Made by a program: the position numbers and the translations under genes. A stretch of DNA of 16,614 nucleotides from Parachlorella kessleri (taxonomy: Eukaryota > Chlorophyta > Trebouxiophyceae > Chlorellales > Chlorellaceae): positions 1 through 16,614 of the forward strand of contig BBXU01001228.1 in assembly GCA_001598975.1 (NCBI GenBank). Reading direction: 5' to 3'. Positions 7,430-16,614 of the stretch are shown here, piece by piece (within the stretch, counting starts at the first letter, position 1; every line of letters starts with the position of its first letter). The notes beneath the pieces are model-generated. The model made no database searches. It was not told the origin of the DNA and saw only the letters and a list, made by a program, of their open reading frames with translations.

Positions 7430-9690
7430 CTACGCATTTTGGCCTGCCTTGGCGGTTGCCAGGCATGCAGAGCTAGGCAAGGTGCCCTCCTTGAGAAACT
7501 CCGCTGTCATCTGCCGGGCTACCTTAGTCAGCGGCATCACATGCAGCCCAGCCACGCCAGGCAGGTCCAGCACCTACAAACAGGTGGCAAAAACAGATCA
7601 AGTACAACACTGCAGTAACCAGGAGGCACAGACTCTGCCAGCCGTATCCAGTGGTGGTGAGGGCGGAGAAGGCAAGCGAGTGGTTTGTGCTAACTGAGGT
7701 TTCCACCACCTGCTGCTGGCGGCCCTGCAGCCCCCAGTCGGGCACAACCAGGTGCAGCAGCTACCAGCTTGCCAAGCGAAGGACCAATCCCTTGGCAGAC
7801 GTGGCGAATGCCCGCGTGAACGAGTCGGAACCATGGAGCGGTAGTGGTTTTCCTCTCCCACTTACAGCACCGCTTGTAACACAGGGAAGAGAGGCAACCC
7901 TGCCCCCGTGCCAGCACCCTACCCGCTGGATCAAGTCCGCGTTCCACTGCTTGACGGCTGCGTTGAAGGCCTCCTTGCCCAGGTCTCCCTGCCGCGGGAA
8001 GCCCGCCAGCAGGTCGGAGCACTCGGGCAGGTGCCGCACCCCGCACAGGCGCAGCCAGAAGTCCAGGTTGCCCGCCGAAGATACCATGGGGATCCCCACC
8101 ACTATCTGCATGCAGTGGGTTCCTTCCAGGCATGGTTGGACTTCCGCATCGTTATGGCATCCAGGAGCTTCCCTGGCCTAGGGATTCCGAGGGGAGCACG
8201 CAGGTCACCGGCAAGAGCTCTAGCATGACATTCAATCCATTGCCATGGCTACGATTTTGAGAGTGTCAGCAAGTACAAGCATACGAGAGCGCAAACCAAG
8301 ATCTCCTCTTCATACGCTCGGTTAGCGTGCAATGTGGGCTCGAGCTGAAGCATGCGTACTGCTGGCAATAAGAGCGCACAGCCGCTGCCTTGACCCCACA
8401 CCAAGCCCCCGAATGACCGCCCATGTCGCCTGGTCATCACCTTCAAGCATCTACACAAAGTACACGCACCCTGGCCTGGTCTGTGAGCCGCCGAACGTCC
8501 GCCTCCTGCATCCACCGCTCCGCCCGGCCCCATGCCAGCGGCGGCTGCGTCAGGATGACCTCCGCCCCCGCGTCCAGCTTCTGCTGCAGCCGCCCCACCG
8601 GCGCAAGCATGGGGTTCTCCACGCCCCACAGCGACAGCGAGGGGGGCAGGTACCCCTGCTCACGCATCGTGGCCGCCAGCTGCAGCAGGTCGAAGCTGGT
8701 CTGCAGCCACCTGCAGGCACCCAACCCCAGGCCATGGCGAGCCTTCTGATGATGCTGGAGGGGCAGTTGTACGCGCATCTGACCAAGGAGTCTTCTGCTA
8801 TTTGGCAAAGTGATGCAGTCGTGCCTCCAAAACCGCATTACCTGTCTTAAAGTGGCCACCCCAGGTGGCGAAAGCAGCAGCAGCAGCCTAGAGCCCTGAA
8901 GCACTTGTAGCCAAGCGCGGGCCAGGACCAGGGCCTACCTCCCTGCCGCCGGAAGGCTGCGCGCGGGGTGGCTGCCCGACACAAAGAGCAGCGCGTCTGC
9001 TGGCCGGCCGCCGCCCTTTGGCTCGCCCCTGAAATCCACCCCCGCCGCCGACAGCATGAACGCCCGCAGCTGGTCCCTCGACCGGCACTGTGCGGCCACC
9101 GTGCACACAAACCACGGCTGTTGCTGCTGCTGTTGACCTGGTTGCTGCTGCTCCTCTGTTACAGGTATGCTGCTGCCTTGTCTGCTGCTGCTGCTGCCGC
9201 TACCCAGGCTGCCATCGCTGCTGCCTTGGGCCAGCACCGGGGGTGGTGGCTGCGGCCGCTGGCTCACGCCCTGCAGGTTAAACAAGCGCTGCACCAGGTC
9301 CCGCCAAGTGCTGGCAATGGGAAGGTCGGGATACACCTCCCCTTGGAAACAGCCTGTGTGCCACAGGTCTGCGTCAGCCCCGAGGCGCTCGCTAATGGAC
9401 CGCTCCAGCAGCAGCGCTGGGCTGCGCTGGAAGAGCTGGTCCAGCCGCTCTGAGGCTGGCCAGGCAGGCGAGGCGTCTAAGCTAGCTGCTGGTGCGGCAG
9501 GAGCGGCCACACCACCCAGCAGGGTGAAGTTGGTGGAGAGGTGCCCAGCTGTCCTAGGTCTTCTGCTGCGCGGCGCAGGAGACGGATGGTGGGCTGCACG
9601 GAGGCTGACCAGTTGAGATGGGGGCCTGGAGGCTAGGTCGGATACCTTCATGAGCTGCGCGCCTCTGATCAGTGGACGCACCAGTAGCAT
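7430..9690 (-). CDS. Methylenetetrahydrofolate reductase-like protein
   Basis: Spliced model: complement(join(7430..7573, 7923..8105, 8470..8710, 8939..9690)), 1320 nt, 439 aa. Donors are GTAGGC, GTGCGT and GTAGGG. Residues 192-439 follow the second part of the MTHFR/MetF barrel: FVCTVAAQ, then DALLFVSGSHP (the strand holding LxLRGDPP in MTHFR), SFDLLQLAATM, LSLWGVENP, LDAGAEVILTQPPL (KVDAGADFIITQ-like, Q306 in the ITQ position), VVGIPMVSSAGNLDFW (VPGIMPI-like) and GVAGLHVMPLT. These proteins bind FAD and folate. The first 190 residues are Ala/Ser/Pro/Gln-rich, start like an organelle-targeting leader, and do not show the EFFPPK active-site motif. A poly-Gln run precedes the barrel. The ATG at 9690 is the first in frame after a stop; 9651 is an alternative. 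Enzyme activity is not assured. Confidence 0.8.
9119..9200. repeat. CTG/CAG-rich simple repeat coding for poly-Gln
   Basis: Interrupted CTG triplets on the plus strand read as CAG codons on the minus strand, encoding the Gln-rich linker (EEQQQPGQQQQQQ and the Ser/Gln region before it) at about residues 160-191 of the MTHFR-like protein. It separates the leader region from the barrel. Confidence 0.75.
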
Positions 9691-10131
9691 GTGCGACACG
9701 CATGCAGCTGCCCAGGCAGCGTTGGGATTTCTGACAGCAGATCAAACCGTGCGCACGAAGGCAAGGACCCAGCCTCATCTACCGGCCATCATCGCAGACC
9801 CCGAAGTTCCTGCCAGCTGGCCTCCATGTCAGCATTCAGCCCAAGGCCCGCGGGTGCACCGCGGTAGGGCTGTTTACTGCTCAATGATCGCATGAGTATG
9901 TTCACTGTGCATTGCAAGCACCCTGACAGGCGCAGCCTGTCGTTAACCAGGTTGAACTCCCAGTAGACCCTCTTTTGCTGCCCTTCGATTGTACTGTATG
10001 GATACTCAAAACCGTCCTGTCACCATGTAACCTAGAACCTACTCCTTCGCTTATAGCGTCTGTGAGCAACTAGGTCCGTAGGCACACACAGACCTCCCTG
10101 CCTGTCATTTCCAGCAGCACTGTGAGGCCTC
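9691..10131. promoter_or_regulatory. Divergent intergenic region between MTHFR-like and lipase genes
   Basis: This 441-bp gap separates opposite start codons and should hold both promoters and 5' UTRs. In-frame stop codons occur just upstream of each chosen start. I see no exon and no clear TATA box. Confidence 0.5.
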
Positions 10132-13100
10132 ATGCCTGGGCCTTTGCCACCAGATGAAGGCCCCAAGGAAGCTCAGCCGCCTGCTAGCCCTGGTGGTCAG
10201 CCTCCTTCAGCTGCGGCCAGCGGTAAGGCAGCGGCCCTGCCTGTGCCTGCCTGGATGGTTGACGAAAGCGCTTGGAGCACCGACCTGGATAAGGGCTCCG
10301 CTACCTACCATGCCCCCTACTCCTTGGAGCGCGACGTCATACTGCGCATGGAAGTCATCAGCAGCACACAGGTGCGCTTGTGCGTCCGACAGGCCTGCAT
10401 CGGCCACAACGGTTATTGCGCTGGCTGTAAATGAGCCCCTTGGTTCACGTCCAACTTGGATGTCTTTCTCACAACTGCTGCCCTGCACTGTCCTGCTTGC
10501 AGTGCAAGATATTGACCCTGCTGTCCGCCCTCTTTACCTTGGTGACTGCCCTGGCCCTGATAGCAGAGACCATTGTGAAAGCGTTGAAGGTGCGGCGCAA
10601 AGCCAGGGCAACCAGGATGTGACACGGCCCTGCATGTGTGTAACTTTCAGGGTTGACTTGCACTGCACTGCAGCGGTCTGCACCTCGCATATATGTGCAT
10701 GTGCTGCAGCCCTGCACGCACGATGGCAGCAGTACAACCTGGCTAGACGGTCAGGGCTGTGGAGGCAACACGCGTCGTTGCCGCCAAGCCAGCCTGGGGG
10801 TTGATTTGAGGGCTGCAGGACCCCACCGAAATCTTCATTTCCAAGGACAGCCGCTACTTCACCTCCAGCCTGGCCACGGGCTGCATCCTGCTGGGCGCGC
10901 TGCTCTTTGTGCTGGCCCACTTCTCCTGGCGCCTGGTGGAGGCGACCCGCAAGGGGCGGCAGTGGAGCCGCAGGCGCAAGCGCATGTCGCTGCTGGCGTT
11001 CTCACAGCTGGTGCTGCAGGTATGACAGCTGTGGCATCAGTGATGGGGCAGGGTGTGGCCCTGGACCGCTGCACGGGTTTGAAAGGAGTGCTGCTGAAGC
11101 CGGGGACATCGACTCCCACTCACACTGTATCTGGCACAGCGAGGCTCAGTATGATTCGGTCCGGGAAAGTCGCTGTGTGCTTCTGGCTCTCTTCGCATTC
11201 ACTTAAGTGGTGGTGCTAACAGAGGTTGCAGGTAAGCACTGCAGTGACAGAATAGTACTTCACACTTTGGCAACGCAGCGCGCAGCCTCGCCTGTGCCCT
11301 GCTGCAAGATGGCCACCAAACTGCCCGACCCTTGTTGGTGCGCAGACCATCAACACCGTGCTGTGGGTGACCATCAGCGCGTACGTCATGGGGCCGGGCT
11401 GCGGCTGGCATGAGATGACGGTGGTCATGATGGGCTGGGCGCAGGTGGGCCCAGCCATAGGGCAGGCTGGGGGAACTATAGTGGACTGATGCTGGTTGAG
11501 GCCTTTCATATGTCGGATTTCGTTGGCCTGACACACCCCCCTTCCCCCCACCTGCCTGTGTTGTTGCTCTGCCCTTGTCTGGCCCGATAACTGCATCCCT
11601 ACCTGGGTGTCGGCGGGGAGAGAGGCCTAGCCATGTGGGCGTGCTGGTCAGCAGGGCACATGCCCCACTGCCGCTCCCGCTCCCGCCCGCAGTGGACGGT
11701 GTGGAACACCGAGTTCCTGCTCATCCTCATCCAAGGCCACAGCGGCAACGTGTGGCGGGGCGGCAAGTACCTCAACACAGCTGCAGCCAAGGGGGACGAG
11801 GAGGACGCGACCCAGCAGGAGGGCAGGCTCATCTTGGACGCACCCTGGTGGGTGACATCCTCACACCCTGACACCCGCGGTACAGCCCTGCCTGGTGGCA
11901 GGTCCCTGGGGCTGGCATGTGTGCGGCACACTTGCTTGACCCAGGCAGGCAACAGAGCCCAGGGCATGCGCGCGGGCGAGATTGGGCGGGAGGGAGGGAG
12001 GGAGGGAGCGCCTCCGTGGCTGGGTGCGCCTTCCAGCGGGGGTCTGGGGTTAGGCACTGCTCCGTTGGTGGCTTGCCGGCCCTGGCGGCCTTCACAAGAC
12101 TAGCAGAGAATCTAGCAAGTATTGAGGTTCCTTCTTGACAGCCTCATGCACTTACCATGTACTCCGCAGCCTGCGCTTTAGCCATGCTTCTGGCGCTTCC
12201 TGGGCCCCTCCAGGAGCATCCATGCGCTCAAGCTCATCCCCTGGGTGCTCATGGAGATCGTGGTGAGCCTGATGACGCGCAACCTTTCCAGCAAGCTGAA
12301 GCAGCAGACCCAGGGGCAAGACTGCTCAGATGTGGAGATCACCTGCTCCGTCGGCACAAGCACCACGACTTACATCTCCCTTATGGTGCGTGGGCGCATT
12401 ATGTCTGGCGTCATGCATGGGATGGAAAGCTGAGATCATGGGCTTCTTTTCTTGTTACCCTCCAGGGCAAGTGCAGCTGCAGGCCATTGTCACGGCTCAC
12501 CTCCTGCAAATGTTGCCAGGACGCGCTGTGCTCTGCATGCGTGGTTACCATGTAGCGTGAAAGGGTGCTGATCACATTGAACTAGCTGGTATGACTTGTG
12601 GTGTGCTGCAGGTAGCATGTGTCGGCATGTACCTCATTATCTACTGTGTGCATATGTATGGTACCTTTCGCCAGCTGGGAACTCGGCCCTACATGCAGAG
12701 CAAGCTGAGCAACATGCTGCATCGAATACAGGCAAGTGCTGCTTTGAAGCTGGGCGGTTTGTTCTCGTGCGAGAGTTGGCACACTTGCGCTGGCAGTTAG
12801 GTTGCGGGACAGTGGCTAGGGACATGGCTGATGATAAGGCGCGGCTGGACTACGACGGTTTGTGTTGAGAGCTGATCAGAGGACCTTCAGGTGTGCTTGC
12901 AGTGCCTTGGCGCTATATCTTTAGACTAAACTCACTCCCATGATCCTTGTGCCGTCTGTCTGCAGGTGTCCCAAGTTTTTATTGTGTTTGCCACGCTTGT
13001 ACTCTCTGACGTCCTGCTGCTCCTGTACAAGCTCGATTCCTGCTGGTCAGTCAGGGGGCATTAGCAAGGTGCAGCCTTGTCCATCTCCTGGCATATGAGT

Positions 13101-16100
13101 GGTAGTGTCCTACAGGGGTCAGCTGTGACTCAGCCCTCGTAATACCCTGCGCCCTTGCCAGTACCACGGTCTATCTGTGGCTCCTTCAGGCTCCATGTTG
13201 GCAGTACATCAGTCCAGCTCCTTCCATCAAAATTTGCCTTGCTCTGCAGGTCTTTTGTCTTCTCTTGGTTTGGCATGCTGCCCATGCATGTTGCCGCCAG
13301 CAGCATGGTCATAGTTCTGAGCTGGTACTTCATGCCCCGCCACCCGGACCACCATGACCAGATACTCAGGGTGAGCAGCATGCTATAGTACTTGCCAGGC
13401 GTGTGATCTAGAAGGCCGGGGCACAGGATGAACTCCATTATGAAAGTGTTACACCTGCACTTGCACCGGCAGTGGTGGGCAGGGACCTTGCTGGGGTGCA
13501 GGCAGGTAGGCGGCGGGGAGTATGTACGACAGTGAGGCCCAGCCAAGGGCAGACCAGGTGACAGCTTGCAACCAGCAGCTACCAAGAGCCCATCCTGATC
13601 TCTGGCCTCCCGACTGCAGGTCTGGCTGCAAGAGTTTGCCTGGACAGCCGCCTCGGTGCCCAGCTGCCTGGCGAGGCGCAACCACCACCTGGAGACGTCT
13701 GCCCAGCTGGCTGCCGAGTCCATGTTCTGCGTGGAAACCGCGATTAGGCTGCTGTACTGGTCGGGGCTGGTCTATGACTACGACGAGGTGGGGGTAGAAC
13801 ATGGGATGCAAAGTCCGTAGTGGTTTGTCGTGCTGGCTCCTGGGCCTAGCTTGAGGCATTGCGGTTTGTGTCTGCTCCTGGTCCAGTGCATGGCTGGCTG
13901 CCCACCGAAGTGCGGCTGGGCTTGGTTGGTGCCTTTGGCTCTGCTGTGCTGCATGAGAGTCGCCCTTTTCTACCCCGGCTGGCACAGCGCTGATCCTGGG
14001 ACCTCTATAGGCAGCATTCCTCCCTTGACCAGGCCCTGCCCATGGACTGTGCCCGACGTACAACACAGTGGGCCTATGTGGCCTATGCTTGAAGCATGGG
14101 CGCTCGGACGGGCTGTTGCAGGTGCCAGAGACGCCGTTCGACCTTGACTTTGCGCTGGACCTGTACCGGCTGGAGGGCGCGGAGATGCTGTGGGATCAGG
14201 AGATAGATACCAAGGCCCTCGTGGGGTGGAGCAAGGAGGGCAGGGTAGTCATCGCGTTCAGGTACGCCAGGGCAGGGCTTGGTTGTTCGAATGGGCCGGA
14301 CAGTGTGCTGGGCCTCTGCATGTTCCCCGGCATGGGCTGGAGGGGTTGGGAGGCCGTAGAAGTGACCACTCCTACTGCCTGATGTATAGTGCTGTGGCTG
14401 CGCGTCCTGCTTTTTCCTACCAGCCACAGAAGCCAGCTGCGTCCACAATCCTGCTTGCTCCCGACGGTAGATGCTGGCGCAGCGGCTTTACCACAGGTTG
14501 ACCAATCCATGGGGTCAGGTCCCCAACGTGCACCGCCCGCTGCCGGCATCCCTCCCCCCGCAGGGGCACCGCCTCCCTTGCCAATGTGAAGACGGACCTC
14601 AAGATGTGGCAGGTGGTCCACCCGCCCAAGCGGCGGCGCGCGGTGTCGTCGCTTTGGGGCCTGCGGTACCTGCGGCGCACAGTCAAGGTCCACACTGGGT
14701 TTTGGCAGGCTTGGGCCGGCAGGCTGCCTGCGGTCCCTCAGCGCTCACAGTCGGTGGGGTCGGCGGTGCTGGGTGCTGCCAAGCCATCGCGCAGGCAGCC
14801 TGCAAGCAAGCAAGAGAAGGAGTGGCGGGAGGATGAAGGAGAGGAGGGAGGGAAGGCAGAGGAGGTCGTGGTGTGTGTTGAGGTGCCGCCGCTGGAGAGC
14901 CAGCAGCACCAGCAGCGGGACTTGGCGGTACAGCTGACGGGGGGCAGGCAGCGAACCGCCCAGCTGTGCAGCCTGCTGCCGAGCACGTCGTTGCCTGGTC
15001 AGCGGCAGGCGGGATTGGGGCTTGGGCACCCAGGAAAGGGTGAGAACGGGTTTGCAGCAGCAGGGGCGCAGCAGCGACCGACGGAATGCAGCCAGATAGG
15101 AAGGATTGAGAATGGATGTGCAGCAGCGGTGGCGCAGCAACGGCATCGGGTGAGCAGCAGCCCTGGTCCACAGAGCGACCAGGATTCTACCCAAGGCAAT
15201 GGGGTGGACAGTCCCAAGGAGCCAGAACTTGTTGTGGAGACAGGCCAGCTGGACACAGCGGACCAGGCGAGGGTGCCGTACAATGAAGCATTACTTGCGC
15301 TGGTGACGTCCATCATAGAGAGCCATGAGCTGGATCCCTCGCATGTGTCCTTCCACTTGACAGGTAAGCAGGGTCATGAGAGTCAGCACCAGTCCTCTAC
15401 ATATATGGTGGGTGATCTGAAGCACCTTCGTGCCACATGTGCAGCTTGCTATGACCGCTCTTGGCATTGTTGCCAGCCATTGTCCCAGGCAGGGGCATCT
15501 CAGACTGATGGAGGTGTGCTTGCCCGGCAGGTGCAGTGCGCCCCAGCTAGCAGTACTGCTACATGCCCCACCCTAAAGAGAGCTTATAGATATCAAATTG
15601 GACACTGCTGCAGGTCACTCTTTGGGGGGTGCCATGGCCTCCCTGGCGGCCGTGGAGCTGCAGCAGCGCTGGCCCTCCAGCAGCCTCCAGGTCTACACAT
15701 ATGGCCAGCCGCGAGTGGGCAACCGGGCCTTTGCTGCCGAGTACGACGCCCTGGTCAAGGACCACTGGAGTGTCATTTGCGATCAGGTAGGCGACTGCAT
15801 TGTCTGCCAGCTGCCCGAGACAGACATATGTGCTGCTACTACATGCATGGGCGGCGTGCATCTGCACCTGTGCTGCTTCCCCACCGCTGCGTTGGTTGCC
15901 TCTGGCAGCAGTTCTTGTGTATGGGGATGGTGTGCTGGGGCATTGCCCAGGCATGCAGCAACAACCTGGCAGACTCACCAGCGAGTGCACTGCAGCACCC
16001 ACTGTCTGTCGTGCAACTCGTCCCTGCAGGACCCTGTCCCACGTGTGCCCAAGACCAGATACAAGCGGTCCGGCAGCAGGGTGGTGGTGAACGGCAAGGG

Positions 16101-16612
16101 TGACCTGATTGTGCGGCCAACCTTCCTGGAGAGCTCCATCCTGAACGGAAGTGAGCCGGCTGCCAAGGAGGCGGGGAGGCAACTCGAAAGTAGTAGCCGT
16201 GCATGCGATGTAGCTGGGCATGTGTAAGCATGGAACTCTTTCTGCAGGCAGCGTTGGCTGTGTGTGGGTGGTGCTTGGTCACAGTCCCCCGTCCAAGCTA
16301 CCTGTTCAGCTACATCCACCCCCCATCTCCCCCGAGGGCAGCTCACGAGGGGCAATCCCCCCCCCCCCTCGCCTTTACGCTCTTCACCTTCTTCCAACCA
16401 GCCCTCCCCCATGCTCACACCGCCAGCAGCCCTGCCACCCTCGCTCCATCTCGAAGACCGCCCTTTTCCCCGTGTTGGCTGCCGCAGCTGGCGTGGTTGG
16501 CGACCACCTGCTGGAGCGGTACCGCGCCGCGTTTGCGTCGGTGCTCAAGGCGCAGTTCACCTCCAAGCGGCTGCCGGAGGGGGAGCGGGGGGTGGTGGAC
16601 CTGAGCAAGCAG
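10132..16612 (+). CDS. Multi-pass membrane class 3 lipase (alpha/beta hydrolase), may continue past window
   Basis: Spliced model: join(10132..10371, 10503..10589, 10819..11019, 11346..11444, 11693..11851, 12182..12385, 12612..12731, 12966..13045, 13250..13370, 13620..13787, 14122..14261, 14564..15363, 15614..15786, 16030..16150, 16488..16612), at least 946 aa. A TGA lies 9 nt before the ATG. Residues 1-80 are Pro/Ala-rich and soluble. About eight hydrophobic segments follow (near 83-105, 124-147, 168-192, 200-223, 275-293, 325-347, 371-391, 398-425). The lipase domain begins near 500: IAFRGTAS (R540-G541-T542), GHSLGG with nucleophile S809, DPVPRVP with candidate D865, and GDHLLERY with candidate H911. 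A low-complexity insert occupies about 593-779. The family hydrolyses acylglycerols or membrane lipids; animal diacylglycerol lipases also join membrane helices to this domain, but with four helices. Substrate and compartment are unknown. The final CAG|GT at the edge may be a donor. Confidence 0.87.
11988..12007 (+). repeat. GGGA repeat, G-quadruplex candidate in lipase intron 5
   Basis: Five GGGA units run in a row, and another GGG at 11984-11986 precedes them by one base. Four or more G-triplets with one-base loops on the transcribed sense strand match the canonical G-quadruplex pattern. It lies in the intron 11852-12181. Confidence 0.8.
12732..12965 (+). other. GC-AG intron (lipase intron 7)
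   Basis: The donor is ATACAG|GCAAGT and the acceptor GTCTGCAG|GTGTCC. Phase 0 joining gives MLHRIQ-VSQVFIVFATLV, continuing into a membrane segment. Using the GT four bases further on shifts the next exon out of its hydrophobic frame. Confidence 0.85.
15042..15143 (+). repeat. Imperfect direct repeat in the lipase insert, 66-bp offset
   Basis: Two 36-nt units at 15042-15077 and 15108-15143 encode ENGFAAAGAQQR and ENGCAAAVAQQR (residues 700-711 and 722-733). They differ at seven bases, five of them synonymous. The repeat is in the largest exon of the lipase gene. Confidence 0.85.
16151..16487 (+). other. Lipase intron 14 with C-rich tract
   Basis: The donor is GGAA|GTGAGC. The chosen acceptor follows a strong pyrimidine tract (CCCTTTTCCCC) and ends GCCGCAG at 16487, joining in phase 1 to give NGT-GVVGDHLLERY, which supplies the expected catalytic His. 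An earlier acceptor at about 16255 also exists but leads into Pro/Ser-rich sequence with a C12 run (16357-16368) and no lipase resemblance. Confidence 0.7.
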
Positions 16613-16614
16613 GT

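Noticed and set aside
13130..14066. Two long minus-strand open frames opposite lipase exons 9 and 10
   Set aside because: They are antisense shadows of GC-rich exons and introns; the plus-strand exons carry the membrane and lipase sequence with correct splice sites.
14280..14292. GTTCGAA, a T-loop-like sequence
   Set aside because: No matching acceptor stem, A-box or cloverleaf could be folded around it; it lies in a lipase intron.
14586..16103. A continuous 505-codon open frame across the lipase region
   Set aside because: Only 14586-15363 is coding in this frame. The frame then runs by chance through the intron 15364-15613 and past exon 13 in the wrong frame; GHSLGG and YTYGQPRVGN appear only after the phase change at 15614.
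1..16614. Bacterial operon, CRISPR array, transposon or integrated virus
   Set aside because: No spaced direct repeats, terminal inverted repeats, transposase or capsid-like sequence were seen; every convincing coding segment is an intron-split eukaryotic exon.

Overview
The window reads as nuclear DNA of a green alga (chlorophyte, most likely Trebouxiophyceae; this is an inference). The genes are broken by many short introns with GT-AG or GC-AG borders and acceptors almost always ending GCAG. Coding exons are GC-rich, candidate TGTAA poly(A) signals (the chlorophyte type) lie after three of the stop codons, and the gene set includes a plant-type mitochondrial carrier and a starch-binding protein. 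There are no bacterial features such as operons or Shine-Dalgarno spacing. I see no tRNA, rRNA, CRISPR array or transposon.

I assembled five spliced genes by hand, with reading phase agreeing at every junction. (1) Minus strand, 459-2659: complete 317-aa mitochondrial carrier of the BOU/acylcarnitine-carrier type, 7 exons. (2) Plus strand, 3193-4890: about 245-aa CBM20 starch-binding protein with a possible plastid transit peptide and a His/Cys-rich tail, 5 exons. (3) Plus strand, 5761-6763: 184-aa protein with a ubiquitin-like fold and a Pro-rich tail, 3 exons. (4) Minus strand, 7430-9690: about 439-aa protein whose C-terminal half resembles the methylenetetrahydrofolate reductase (MTHFR) barrel, 4 exons. 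(5) Plus strand, 10132 to the right edge: at least 946 aa, joining about eight N-terminal membrane segments to a class 3 lipase domain with a visible Ser-Asp-His set; at least 15 exons, and it may run past the window.

Genes 1 and 2 diverge from a 533-bp gap, genes 3 and 4 converge on a 666-bp gap, and genes 4 and 5 diverge from a 441-bp gap. Functionally these are separate housekeeping or lipid/starch genes. The only faint link is that BOU-type carriers (photorespiratory glycine metabolism in plants) and MTHFR-like proteins both touch one-carbon metabolism.

The most interesting items are the multi-pass membrane lipase with a roughly 185-aa low-complexity insertion inside its catalytic domain, three GC-AG introns among 29, the metal-site-like tail on the CBM20 protein, an MTHFR-like protein without a recognisable N-terminal active-site motif, a 50-bp intronic tandem repeat and an 18-bp perfect palindrome. 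Exon borders are hand predictions without transcript evidence.
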